A DNA stretch of 36,840 nt from a virus. Both the position numbers and the translations under genes were made by a program. This document shows, piece after piece, positions 5,833-12,752 of this stretch (positions are counted from its first letter, which is position 1; every line of letters starts with the position of its first letter). Under the pieces are notes generated by a model that saw only the letters and a program-made list of their open reading frames with translations, did not search any database and was not told the origin of the DNA. Location: the IMG/VR virus record IMGVR_UViG_3300036466_000309, positions 1-36,840 of that record. One strand, 5' to 3'.

Positions 5833-6309
5833 TTATCTATCATTTTTTTCTTCTATTGGTATTATTTTTACTAGTTCTAGCTCTTCTTCTTGAGCTTTAA
5901 TAACTGCTTCATCTTCTAAGCCTGTGTAAATATCTGCAAAAAATCCTAATCTACTCAGAGCCTTGCAAATGGTATCTGTTTCGATAGCTTTTCTATAAGT
6001 AAAGTTAACTTTAATTTCTTTATTTTCAGTACTCACAATTGGAGTACTATTTGTTATTTCAAATTCTACACTTAATTTTTTAGCATAAAATACACAGCTC
6101 ATATTATCCAGGATTAGATTGCTAAATATCTTTTGTTCGGTGTGAACTATGTTTTTAATCCCCCAATCGCACCCATAAATCCCTAAAAATTTAGTAGCTT
6201 TTTCTATTTTGTGTATTGCATCAACTAATTTTATTTTTCTTCCATTTTCTTCTTTTTCTACTATTAGCTTTTCATCTGTTTTATTTACATCTTGCCAGTC
6301 GAAACTCAT
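5833..6309 (-). CDS. Probable single-strand annealing protein (Rad52-like superfamily, tentative)
   Basis: The 158-residue protein has KLVDAIHKIEKATKFLGIYG then CDWGIKNI near the N-terminus and TDTICKALSRLGFFADIYTG near residues 117-136. A helix ending in 'ATELWG..G..WG' and a later 'T.A..KALS.LGF.ADVF.G' segment is what I associate with a phage family of Rad52/ERF-like annealing proteins. It would anneal ssDNA produced by the RecE-like exonuclease encoded at 9844. GGAGAAAATAAA precedes the ATG. The call rests on remembered family patterns, so it is moderate. Confidence 0.5.
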   Translation of the reverse strand: MSFDWQDVNKTDEKLIVEKEENGRKIKLVDAIHKIEKATKFLGIYGCDWGIKNIVHTEQKIFSNLILDNMSCVFYAKKLSVEFEITNSTPIVSTENKEIKVNFTYRKAIETDTICKALSRLGFFADIYTGLEDEAVIKAQEEELELVKIIPIEEKNDR

Positions 6310-6575
6310 TTTATTTTCTCCAATTGTTTTTTTATCTCGTTATCTATATTTAATTTTTTACTTTTTATTTCAACTATTGAAATTTCAATGTTAAATCTTA
6401 AAAGCTTTGATTCAGAAATTTCAATATTTTCATTAAGTTCTTTTTTCTTTTTTTTAAAATCTTCAATAGTTTTTTTTGTCATTTTGCCAAAATCAACTAA
6501 ATTGTTTTCTATTTTCAATAGCGCTAAATAAGAGTTTTTTAAAAGACTAATTAAATCACTAATTTCTGTTTGCAT
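6306..6575 (-). CDS. Coiled-coil protein, 89 residues
   Basis: The protein is lysine- and glutamate-rich and helical throughout (for example KTIEDFKKKKKELNENIEIS). It overlaps the start of the annealing-protein gene by 4 bases and the end of the upstream gene by 17. AAGGAGAAAAA precedes the ATG. It may be a partner of the annealing protein; no family is recognised. Confidence 0.65.
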   Translation of the reverse strand: MQTEISDLISLLKNSYLALLKIENNLVDFGKMTKKTIEDFKKKKKELNENIEISESKLLRFNIEISIVEIKSKKLNIDNEIKKQLEKIK

Positions 6576-6900
6576 TTTTTCTCCTTAAAATATTTTTACA
6601 ATCAATTAAAAAACACTGAAATTCATCATCTTCTTTTAAATCATTATCATTTAAACCTAATTCAATAAGTTCCAATAAATAATTTTCTATTTCAAACTCC
6701 ACTTCTATTGTGTCATTTATAATAGGACAATAAATATTTACTAACTTACACCCTTCGCTTTCTCCACTAACAAAATGATCGTATAGCTTTTCAGCTATTT
6801 CTATTCTTTCTTCTTTGGTATCTTCCATTTCAATACTTATCGTACTAACTCCTCTATTCCCGTCTATATCATCCCCATACGTTTCTTGTAGATATTTCAT
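6559..6900 (-). CDS. Hypothetical acidic protein, 113 residues
   Basis: The frame is open up to 6939, but the part above 6900 is the conserved promoter 6930-6958 and its leader. The start is therefore the ATG at 6900, preceded by AAAGGAAAATT. The protein begins MKYLQETYGDDIDGNRGVST, is strongly acidic in the middle and ends RRKNANRN. No family is recognised. It is the first gene of its operon. Confidence 0.7.
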   Translation of the reverse strand: MKYLQETYGDDIDGNRGVSTISIEMEDTKEERIEIAEKLYDHFVSGESEGCKLVNIYCPIINDTIEVEFEIENYLLELIELGLNDNDLKEDDEFQCFLIDCKNILRRKNANRN

Positions 6901-6929
6901 AATTTTCCTTTTTGTTTTTGTTATATTGA

Positions 6930-6958
6930 ATTGTAACAAGTTTTTGAGAACAAGTCAA
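6930..6958 (-). promoter_or_regulatory. Conserved phage promoter, copy 2
   Basis: Minus strand: -35 TTGACT (6958-6953), 17-base spacer with TCTCAAAAACTTG, -10 TACAAT (6935-6930), then TCAATATAACA as in copy 4. The operon from 6900 down to 4761 would start near 6923. Confidence 0.85.
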
Positions 6959-6970
6959 GATATTTTTAAA

Positions 6971-7153
6971 TTACTTTTCAAAATCTTTATAAACTCTTGT
7001 GTAGTTATTAAAATCTAGTTCATTATTATCTATTATTTTAGCATCAACTGAAAAGAAGTTTTCCCAGAACCAAACACCAAAATCATTTGCTACTATTTTT
7101 ATATTATCTTCTAGTTCTAAATATTTTTTTTCTTTAGTTATTATTAATTGCAT
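6971..7153 (-). CDS. Hypothetical protein, 60 residues
   Basis: It begins MQLIITKEKKYLELEDNIKI and contains FGVWFWENFFSVDAKIID, an aromatic-rich segment. AAAAGGAAAATAA precedes the ATG. It lies 11 bases after the CI-type gene and probably shares its promoter. No family is recognised. Confidence 0.65.
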   Translation of the reverse strand: MQLIITKEKKYLELEDNIKIVANDFGVWFWENFFSVDAKIIDNNELDFNNYTRVYKDFEK

Positions 7154-7164
7154 TTATTTTCCTT

Positions 7165-7365
7165 TTATCTCTCTTTGAAAACATAATTTAAATCTAAATT
7201 ATTTTTATTACACAATTTTATAATTGCATAAAAAGGAATACTTTCTCTATTTTTTCTTGAAGCATATGCAATGGCACTATATCCCATAGCATGTACTAAC
7301 TGATAATCTTTCTCTATTTTTAGAAGTTCTTTTAATTTATATTCAATTACTTCAAAATCTAACAT
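7165..7365 (-). CDS. CI-type HTH regulator lacking a peptidase domain
   Basis: The 66-residue protein matches the N-terminal DNA-binding domain of phage CI repressors (Bac_CI_repr type). It has a first helix VIEYKLKELLKIEKDYQLV, then MGYSAIAYASRKNRESIPF, then AIIKLCNKNNLDLNYVFK. In that family the pattern is '.ELA..LG.S.S.LS.WK.R..IP...I...C...G.SLDWL'. It ends right after the domain, so there is no LexA-like dimerisation or autocleavage region. GAGAGGAGTTTAG precedes the ATG. Its promoter is a variant member of the conserved set, suggesting autoregulation. It is the best candidate regulator of those promoters; this is inference. Confidence 0.72.
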   Translation of the reverse strand: MLDFEVIEYKLKELLKIEKDYQLVHAMGYSAIAYASRKNRESIPFYAIIKLCNKNNLDLNYVFKER

Positions 7366-7400
7366 CTAAACTCCTCTCTTTTTTGTTTTAATATAATGTA

Positions 7401-7429
7401 ATGATACCAAGTTTTTGGGAATAAGTCAA
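7401..7429 (-). promoter_or_regulatory. Conserved phage promoter, copy 3 (regulator promoter)
   Basis: Minus strand: -35 TTGACT (7429-7424), 17-base spacer with TCCCAAAAACTTG, -10 TATCAT (7406-7401). It is the most divergent copy: one spacer change (T to C), G instead of T before the -10, and a weaker -10. It drives the CI-type HTH gene. Confidence 0.82.
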
Positions 7430-7462
7430 GATATATTTGAATGAATTTTAAAAATAAGGCAT

Positions 7463-7500
7463 AAAAAAAGGGTTAAGCCCGAAAACTTAACCCTTTTACA
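7463..7500 (-). terminator. Rho-independent terminator (usable in both directions)
   Basis: GGGTTAAG (7470-7477) and CTTAACCC (7486-7493) form an 8-bp stem with an 8-base loop. On the minus strand it is followed by TTTTTTT (7469-7463), so it ends the operon 9516-7529 just before promoter copy 3. TTTT also follows on the plus strand. Confidence 0.9.
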
Positions 7501-7528
7501 CATATCAACAAAATAGATAATTTTGATT

Positions 7529-8110
7529 TTAATTTATTTTTCCTTTGAATTTGCTTAACATATTTATTAAATTTTTATTTTCAATTGTAGTATTTACTTC
7601 TTTATTTTCTATCTTTTCATATTCATCTATCCACACTGGATAATATTCTGCCTTTCCTATTCTGTATTGATGTTCAAAAAGGAATGAATATACTTTTGCT
7701 TTTTCTTCACTATTTAACTTATAATAGTTTCCAGTTTCTAAAGTTTTAAATTTATTTATCAAATTACAATCTTTATCTAATCCTATAACTACATAATCGT
7801 AGTAATGAGCCAATCCGTTTCCTAACTCTTTATTTTTATAATGTGATTCTATAAACTCTATCATTTGATTTATGTTTTCAAAAACTTTTTCATTGTTTCT
7901 TATTCTATGTAATGTTTTTATTTTTTGATACTCAAATAAAGCTTCTTTTGTAATCAGTTCTTTACTTTTGTATTGATCAATAAATTTCATTCTAAATACT
8001 AAAAAATCTTTTAATTTGTCATTTGGTATATCTGTTATTAGTTCACTTATTAGTGATGCTTGAACTTCGTTTAGTTCTAATCCTTGCATTAGGAATTGTA
8101 TTCTATTCAT
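7529..8110 (-). CDS. Hypothetical protein, 193 residues
   Basis: It starts MNRIQFLMQGLELNEVQASL and is largely helical, with aromatic-rich stretches such as HYYDYVVIG and EYYPVWIDEYEK. No family is recognised. It overlaps the preceding gene by 8 bases and is the last gene before the terminator. Its operon holds 8435-8881, which looks replication-related, so a role in DNA replication is possible but unproven. Confidence 0.65.
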   Translation of the reverse strand: MNRIQFLMQGLELNEVQASLISELITDIPNDKLKDFLVFRMKFIDQYKSKELITKEALFEYQKIKTLHRIRNNEKVFENINQMIEFIESHYKNKELGNGLAHYYDYVVIGLDKDCNLINKFKTLETGNYYKLNSEEKAKVYSFLFEHQYRIGKAEYYPVWIDEYEKIENKEVNTTIENKNLINMLSKFKGKIN

Positions 8111-8438
8111 TTTCTAAGCCCTCAATTGGTATTACTGCAGCAAGTTCTTTTTTATATTTTAATCTTAAACTTAATAAATTTTTTCCATACATTGGATAAG
8201 TATTTAAAAATTCAATATCATCAAAGTTTATAAAAGGTGTATTTTTCACTCCAAGGTTAAAATGGAAATAGCCAATATTTGCCCACCAAACTATTTTAAA
8301 TTTTTCGTTAATTGGTGTTGTAAACTTTATTTCTATGTTGAAATTTGTATCATCTTCAAAATCACCTTTTTTAATATCAATTGTTTCTATAGCAACATAT
8401 CGTGATAATTTATTTTTTATTTCATCAAATCCAATCAT
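8103..8438 (-). CDS. Hypothetical protein, 111 residues
   Basis: A beta-rich protein with several aromatic segments (FKIVWWANIGYFHFNLGVKN). It overlaps both neighbours by a few bases (ATGA-type at 8435-8438). No family is recognised. Confidence 0.65.
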   Translation of the reverse strand: MIGFDEIKNKLSRYVAIETIDIKKGDFEDDTNFNIEIKFTTPINEKFKIVWWANIGYFHFNLGVKNTPFINFDDIEFLNTYPMYGKNLLSLRLKYKKELAAVIPIEGLENE

Positions 8439-8881
8439 TTTAACTCCTTTTCATCCTTAATAAATCCAAACTCACTCAAATTGCTATTATTAAAGCTTGA
8501 TTTTGTTTTTACATTTCTAAGCCACTCTTTTTTAATAGTGGACCATTCAGACTCTTTCATTACTCTTATTGCTTCAAGTACTTCCATACCATCATCTTTT
8601 ATTCTTTTCAGTTCGTTTAAATAAATTACTATCGGGGATTCTGTTCTTATTGCTTTTTTTATTTTAGATCTATAAGAAACAAAATCTATAACTAAACTAA
8701 ATCCCAATTCATATCTTGTACATATATCTTTTATTCTTTGTGTACCTTTTCCACCAAATCTATTTTTAAATCTTTCTTCTATTTTATTGGTAGCTATATT
8801 TTCACCAAATAAATATTTATAAAGTTGTGAAATTTCTTCATCACTCATTTTGTTTATAGTTTCTATAATTTTATTTTTCAT
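8435..8881 (-). CDS. Possible replication-related protein, 148 residues
   Basis: The N-terminal part is helical (MKNKIIETINKMSDEEISQL). The second half, FVSYRSKIKKAIRTESPIVI, continues YLNELKRIKDDGMEVLEAIR and VMKESEWSTIKKEWLRN. That resembles the C-terminal 'Y...K.......L..L.......A......G W..I' segment found in phage replication initiators and helicase loaders. No ATPase or initiator core is present. The call is weak, and it is the only replication hint in the genome. Confidence 0.35.
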   Translation of the reverse strand: MKNKIIETINKMSDEEISQLYKYLFGENIATNKIEERFKNRFGGKGTQRIKDICTRYELGFSLVIDFVSYRSKIKKAIRTESPIVIYLNELKRIKDDGMEVLEAIRVMKESEWSTIKKEWLRNVKTKSSFNNSNLSEFGFIKDEKELK

Positions 8882-9182
8882 TTGCTATCCTTATTTCCCA
8901 TTTTGGAATATTAAATTTATATTGAAGATTCATTAGTTCTAGTAAAGTTATAAATCTTTTGGCTTCTACTATTTTTACACCTTCATCTTTTAATATAAGC
9001 ATAAAAGTATTTTGCTCCAATGAATATAGATAATTAAAATCAAGTTTTTCAAATGGATCTAATATTTTTATTTTATTACAGCTTGAACCTATAAAGTCCA
9101 TTTGATTGTCACTAAATTTTATAGTTTTATCCTCGAGTACCATACTTCTTAACTTTAATAAAAAATCTGTTTTTTGATTCAC
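8871..9182 (-). CDS. Hypothetical protein, 103 residues, GTG start
   Basis: The start is GTG at 9182 with AGGAG 7-8 bases upstream; it overlaps the stop of a 22-residue frame (GTGA). The protein begins MNQKTDFLLKLRSMVLEDKT and includes TFMLILKDEGVKIVEAKRF. No family is recognised. Confidence 0.65.
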   Translation of the reverse strand: MNQKTDFLLKLRSMVLEDKTIKFSDNQMDFIGSSCNKIKILDPFEKLDFNYLYSLEQNTFMLILKDEGVKIVEAKRFITLLELMNLQYKFNIPKWEIRIANEK

Positions 9183-9247
9183 TTAGTCACTCCTATAATT
9201 AAGATATAAATGAGAAATATTATCAATCCTAATATTAAATTTTTCAT
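9179..9247 (-). CDS. 22-residue single-span membrane peptide
   Basis: The frame fills the gap between the genes at 9244 and 9182, overlapping both by 4 bases (ATGA and GTGA). The peptide MKNLILGLIIFLIYILIIGV plus TK is almost entirely hydrophobic and fits one transmembrane helix. No strong ribosome binding site is present, so coupled translation would be needed. It could be a membrane peptide or only a linker frame. Confidence 0.4.
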   Translation of the reverse strand: MKNLILGLIIFLIYILIIGVTK

Positions 9248-9516
9248 CCTACAAACCCAACCAAAGTATCATAATCAGCATTTATTAATCTTATTGTATC
9301 TTCAAGTAATTTATCGTTAAACGCTTTTTTTGCAAAATCATAAAATACTACACTATTACTTTTGCTTTGTGTTCCTATTTCAATATAGAAACTAACTTCA
9401 ACGGTCCAACAGTTTTTTACTTTTAACACAGTTACAGATATATCATCTCTATCCACTTTTACAAGTTCATTTATTACTTTTATTGCTATCTCTTCTAGCT
9501 CTTCTTTTGTTGTCAT
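9244..9516 (-). CDS. Hypothetical protein, 90 residues
   Basis: A small alpha-beta protein: helix EELEEIAIKVINELVKVD, then strands DISVTVLKV and WTVEVSFYI. It is the first gene after conserved promoter copy 4, with AAGGAGAATCGAAA before the ATG. No family is recognised. Confidence 0.7.
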   Translation of the reverse strand: MTTKEELEEIAIKVINELVKVDRDDISVTVLKVKNCWTVEVSFYIEIGTQSKSNSVVFYDFAKKAFNDKLLEDTIRLINADYDTLVGFVG

Positions 9517-9546
9517 TTTTCGATTCTCCTTGTTTTGTTATATTGA

Positions 9547-9575
9547 ATTATAACAAGTTTTTGAGAATAAGTCAA
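9547..9575 (-). promoter_or_regulatory. Conserved phage promoter, copy 4
   Basis: Minus strand: -35 TTGACT (9575-9570), 17-base spacer with TCTCAAAAACTTG, perfect -10 TATAAT (9552-9547), then TCAATATAACA. It drives the operon 9516-7529 that ends at the terminator 7463-7500. Confidence 0.88.
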
Positions 9576-9582
9576 GGATTTT

Positions 9583-9816
9583 TTAAACTTTTTCTACAAT
9601 TTCTTCAACTGTTAATTTAAATTTCTTACTACAAGTATGTATAATTTTACTTTTATTCCATAATGAAAATGCTACCAACTCAAGTATTTCCTCACTTAAT
9701 GGAATTAGCGTATCATCTCTCTTTATTCCCATAATCAAACCCATTTCTTCTTCTACTCCTATCTCTTCCAAATCTTGTATTTTTTTACTTAATTTTTTAT
9801 TGCATATAAAATTCAT
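9583..9816 (-). CDS. Hypothetical protein, 77 residues
   Basis: It begins MNFICNKKLSKKIQDLEEIG and ends KFKLTVEEIVEKV, with IPLSEEILELVAFSLW in the middle. AAAAGGAAATAAA precedes the ATG. It lies 27 bases after the RecE-like exonuclease stop and shares promoter copy 5. No family is recognised. Confidence 0.65.
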   Translation of the reverse strand: MNFICNKKLSKKIQDLEEIGVEEEMGLIMGIKRDDTLIPLSEEILELVAFSLWNKSKIIHTCSKKFKLTVEEIVEKV

Positions 9817-9843
9817 TTTATTTCCTTTTTTATTTACTTCTGA

Positions 9844-11181
9844 CTAAAGTCCTATATCTGCAAATTGATATTGTCTATAAGCTGGTATTTCCATTGTTGC
9901 TATTGGTTCAAATTTTAAATTTTTATAATCAAATTTTCCCTCCAAGTAAATATCATTTTCCGTACAATATTTATATTTTACAAATCCTGCTTTCATTACT
10001 TTTTGAGCTTCCGTTTTTGTAGATTGACCCCATTCATAAAAACCTGATTCGCTATAATCTTTTTTACCTACACAATTAAAATAAAAAGCTCTTGGATTTA
10101 TTTTATTTTGTCTTAAAACTTCCATATAAAAAGCCTCTTGCATATCCCAATAAAATCGCCCACCTTGTTTTACAAACATATCTGGTGTTGCAACTTCTAG
10201 CGTTTTTAAGTCAATTACAAACCACACATCATACTTACCACCTAAATTTACTAATATATCAGGTCTTATCTGTACATTTACACTATCTATTTGCCCGTAA
10301 AAGGTTTTTTCTACATAACACTTGTCTAATGCTAGAATGTCCTTTAATTTAGCCTTTAAAATGCTTTTTCCACCGTGTACAATTTCAAATATACTATTAA
10401 GTGCTTTTTGTGATGTTTTTGAAGCGGTTTCAAATTGTGATTTAGTGATGATTGTTTTATTTGATTTTCCGTATAATTCTTGAAGTTTTATTTTAAGCTC
10501 TTCAACTGTATCACTTACTACTATATTACCTCGTGAATCTTCACGAAGGTTTAAATTTCCGTTTAAGGCCTCAATGGCTTTAATTAAATCATCCTTTACG
10601 GCTCTTGATGGTAAATTTATAACTTGATATTCTTCATTAAATTTATGTGGTTCTAATACTAAAGTATGATGCAATTTCCCGATCAACAAAGCTTCGGTTT
10701 CTTCTTGTATTAAATCTCTTTTTACATATCTGTGATAAAATTCTTTGGCATTATCTATTATAACTTTTATTTTAGATACGCTCATGTTTGTAGATGCGTG
10801 ATACTGGTCGTTTGATATGTCTATTCCTACACTTGATTTATTTTCTTGTGTAGGTTTTATTTTTTCTTGCGTGGGTTGTTTTTCTTGTACTTGTGTACTT
10901 TCTTTTACTGCTTTTTGTGTAGGTTTTTTTTGTGTTACTTGTGTAGTTTTTTTTTGTGTAACTTTTTTCTTTTTTTGTGTAGCTTTTATTGGTTCTTGTG
11001 TAGTTTTTATTGAACCTGATTTTATAAACTCTTCAAGTGCTAAGCTCATATTATTTGATATTTCATCATCTAGCTTGTATCTATCTAAAGTTCTTTCATG
11101 ATAGCCTAAATTTTTTATTAGATTTTTAAATCTTGAATAGCCTAAATCTTTTGCTTTTGCTATAAATTCGCTTTTTAACAT
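9844..11181 (-). CDS. RecE-like PD-(D/E)XK exonuclease with TQ-rich linker
   Basis: The 445-residue protein has three parts. An N-terminal helical module (residues 1-55, starting MLKSEFIAKAKDLGYSRFKN) resembles a small DNA-binding domain. A linker at about 57-117 repeats Thr-Gln between lysines. The nuclease domain follows: DISNDQYHASTNMSVSKIK, then LIGKLHHTLVLEP, RPDILVN and VIDLKT. 'H-T-LLEP', 'RPD' and 'DLKT' are hallmarks of the exonuclease VIII/RecE family (DUF3799). It would resect DNA ends for the annealing protein at 5833. The frame is open to 11238, but that part is promoter copy 5. The ATG at 11181 follows AAAGG. Confidence 0.85.
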   Translation of the reverse strand: MLKSEFIAKAKDLGYSRFKNLIKNLGYHERTLDRYKLDDEISNNMSLALEEFIKSGSIKTTQEPIKATQKKKKVTQKKTTQVTQKKPTQKAVKESTQVQEKQPTQEKIKPTQENKSSVGIDISNDQYHASTNMSVSKIKVIIDNAKEFYHRYVKRDLIQEETEALLIGKLHHTLVLEPHKFNEEYQVINLPSRAVKDDLIKAIEALNGNLNLREDSRGNIVVSDTVEELKIKLQELYGKSNKTIITKSQFETASKTSQKALNSIFEIVHGGKSILKAKLKDILALDKCYVEKTFYGQIDSVNVQIRPDILVNLGGKYDVWFVIDLKTLEVATPDMFVKQGGRFYWDMQEAFYMEVLRQNKINPRAFYFNCVGKKDYSESGFYEWGQSTKTEAQKVMKAGFVKYKYCTENDIYLEGKFDYKNLKFEPIATMEIPAYRQYQFADIGL

Positions 11182-11209
11182 TTTATTACCTTTTGCTTTT
11201 TGTTGTTGA

Positions 11210-11238
11210 ATTATAACAAGTTTTTGAGAGTATGTCAA
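11210..11238 (-). promoter_or_regulatory. Conserved phage promoter, copy 5 (consensus -35 and -10)
   Basis: Minus strand: -35 TTGACA (11238-11233), 17-base spacer with TCTCAAAAACTTG, -10 TATAAT (11215-11210). Both hexamers match the sigma70 consensus fully. It drives the exonuclease operon (11181-9583). Confidence 0.9.
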
Positions 11239-11254
11239 GTTTTGTGTAGTTTTT

Positions 11255-11284
11255 AATTACACATCTTTTGAGTGATGTGTAATT
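11255..11284. repeat. 11-bp inverted repeat between lysis genes and promoter copy 5
   Basis: AATTACACATC (11255-11265) pairs with GATGTGTAATT (11274-11284) around an 8-base loop. On the minus strand no T run follows; on the plus strand T-rich sequence follows. It contains the TGTGTA/TACACA word of the dyads at 698-767. It may be an operator next to the exonuclease promoter or a weak terminator of the lysis genes. Confidence 0.65.
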
Positions 11285-11299
11285 TGAGTTTTTATTTTT

Positions 11300-11557
11300 T
11301 TATTTTTTTTCTTTACAAAAAATATTGTTTCTATTCACTTGATTTTCGTAAAACTCCAAATTTGAATCATTTGAAGCTTTATAAGCAATTGCAACATCAA
11401 TATCTTGATTATGTATCCTTATCTTTACAGGTTCAAGTCTTTCTAATTTTTGCTGCTCTATACAAACCATTTTGTCTTTAAAAATAATTTGCGTTTTTCG
11501 AGTGCATCCAGCAAAGATAAAACTAAAAAGTAAAGATAGTAAAATTACTGTTTTCAT
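11300..11557 (-). CDS. Outer-membrane spanin lipoprotein (Rz1-like)
   Basis: The 85-residue protein begins with a lipoprotein signal, MKTVILLSLLFSFIFAGC, with the lipobox ending at Cys18. The mature part is short and basic. It overlaps the 3' end of the Rz-like gene by 35 bases in another frame, the usual o-spanin arrangement. With its partner it would fuse inner and outer membranes at the last step of lysis. AGGAGTGATAAAAGAAG precedes the ATG. Confidence 0.75.
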   Translation of the reverse strand: MKTVILLSLLFSFIFAGCTRKTQIIFKDKMVCIEQQKLERLEPVKIRIHNQDIDVAIAYKASNDSNLEFYENQVNRNNIFCKEKK

Positions 11558-11870
11558 CTTCTTTTATCACTCCTCGTTTTTGTATCTCTTTTGTTAAAAC
11601 TTTATTCTTAATAATTACTTTTTCTTTTTCTTCTATAGAGATAGCTTCTTCTTTTGATATCTCTGCTTGAACTTTTAAAGAGTACTCGTAGGCTTCAATA
11701 ATCTTTGTGTTATTTTCATTTGCTTCTTCTAATTGAAGGCTTTTTTTTTCCAAATCAGACTTTAAACTATTTACATAGTACCCAGTCCAAATCGAAGCTA
11801 AAATCAGAGCTAAAATCAAACCTATTACTATATATATTTTTTTACTAAATCCAGTTAAAGAGCTAAACAT
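11523..11870 (-). CDS. Inner-membrane spanin (Rz-like)
   Basis: The 115-residue protein has one N-terminal transmembrane helix (IYIVIGLILALILASIWTGY, about residues 12-31) followed by a periplasmic coiled coil rich in Glu, Lys and Leu up to about residue 100. This is the i-spanin layout. It follows the transglycosylase and overlaps the lipoprotein partner. AAGGAAAAAA precedes the ATG. Confidence 0.72.
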   Translation of the reverse strand: MFSSLTGFSKKIYIVIGLILALILASIWTGYYVNSLKSDLEKKSLQLEEANENNTKIIEAYEYSLKVQAEISKEEAISIEEKEKVIIKNKVLTKEIQKRGVIKEDENSNFTIFTF

Positions 11871-11879
11871 TTTTTTCCT

Positions 11880-12473
11880 TTACCAAAAAGTATATGAGCC
11901 ATCTTGTCCCATTTTATATTGCTTAGAATATTCATAAATTTTTTGACTATATTCGTAATTTATCAAACATGCGTCAATTTTCTGACCACTATTAAAAGTA
12001 ATTATTTTTCTTTTGCAATACTTGTAAGCTATAGAGTGTGAAACTTCTATAATATCTAGATCTAATCTAGCTCTGGATATCTCTTTGTTTACTAGACCGC
12101 CACCGTTATAAACTTGATATGCAACCCAAAGGTTTTTACTATATGCTTGTTTTTTAGCATCTTGCATAATATATGCTTGAGATAAAAGTTGATTATCTAC
12201 TGAGCCTATATTTGCAATTCCTTTAGAATTTAAAAAAGGCTTCCACCACCGATAAGTAATTTGAGCTAATCCTTGTGATCCTATTCCATCTTTAGATAAT
12301 ATATCTCTACACCCACTTTCCTGCTTTAATTGAGCTACACCATACCAATACGGATAATCTAACCCAAATACCTTATAATGAGCTTTCCTTACTCCTTGCA
12401 CATAACTGCTACATCTGTCATCCGCCCAAAGCGTAACAAATAGGAATAATAATATAAAGACAAATCCTTGCAT
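11880..12473 (-). CDS. Exported lytic transglycosylase (endolysin)
   Basis: The 197-residue protein begins MQGFVFILLFLFVTLWA, a signal peptide probably cleaved near residue 17. The SLT-type core follows: GVAQLKQESGCR, with Glu52 as the likely catalytic acid, then DGIGSQGLAQITYRWW. VAYQVYNGG is the later part of the fold. This pattern is that of goose-lysozyme/SLT transglycosylases that cleave peptidoglycan. The ATG at 12473 is chosen because GGAGG stands 5 bases before it; the ATG at 12485 has no such site. It lies among holin and spanin genes, so it is the endolysin. Confidence 0.85.
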   Translation of the reverse strand: MQGFVFILLFLFVTLWADDRCSSYVQGVRKAHYKVFGLDYPYWYGVAQLKQESGCRDILSKDGIGSQGLAQITYRWWKPFLNSKGIANIGSVDNQLLSQAYIMQDAKKQAYSKNLWVAYQVYNGGGLVNKEISRARLDLDIIEVSHSIAYKYCKRKIITFNSGQKIDACLINYEYSQKIYEYSKQYKMGQDGSYTFW

Positions 12474-12699
12474 AAAAACCTCCATTTTGATTCATAATAG
12501 GTAAGGTCCAGTCAACTTTAACACCAATCAATAATTTCCCAATAATATGAGCATGAATTATACCAATGCTAATCAAGAGTATTTTTAAAGATACTAACTG
12601 TATCGGGTTTGGTAATAATGTATAAATATCCCCAATAAATATAAATAAGATTACAACTGCGATCAGTAGCTCAATAAATATTCTTTTAAAATTTTTCAT
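12418..12699 (-). CDS. Putative holin
   Basis: The 93-residue protein has three likely transmembrane segments: residues about 7-27 (IFIELLIAVVILFIFIGDIY), 34-54 and 75-92. LLPNPIQLVSLKILLISIGI, followed by HAHIIGKLL, resembles a class of phage holins with 'K.LLV..G..HA...GKL'. It overlaps the transglycosylase gene by 56 bases and precedes the spanins, as expected for a lysis timer. AAAAGGAAAAAT precedes the ATG. Confidence 0.7.
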   Translation of the reverse strand: MKNFKRIFIELLIAVVILFIFIGDIYTLLPNPIQLVSLKILLISIGIIHAHIIGKLLIGVKVDWTLPIMNQNGGFYARICLYIIIPICYALGG

Positions 12700-12752
12700 A
12701 TTTTTCCTTTTTTATATTTTATTTTTTAAATTTAAAATTTCCAAAATCTTTT

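Noticed and set aside
5796-5843. 15-residue frame MIDNSFFDAIKDLIK between two early genes
   Set aside because: It has an ATG overlapping the upstream stop, but is too short and has no ribosome binding site strong enough to support it.
10092-11101. Plus-strand frames opposite the exonuclease (some Cys- and Val-rich)
   Set aside because: They are the complement of the TQ-rich linker and nuclease codons; low-complexity composition explains them.
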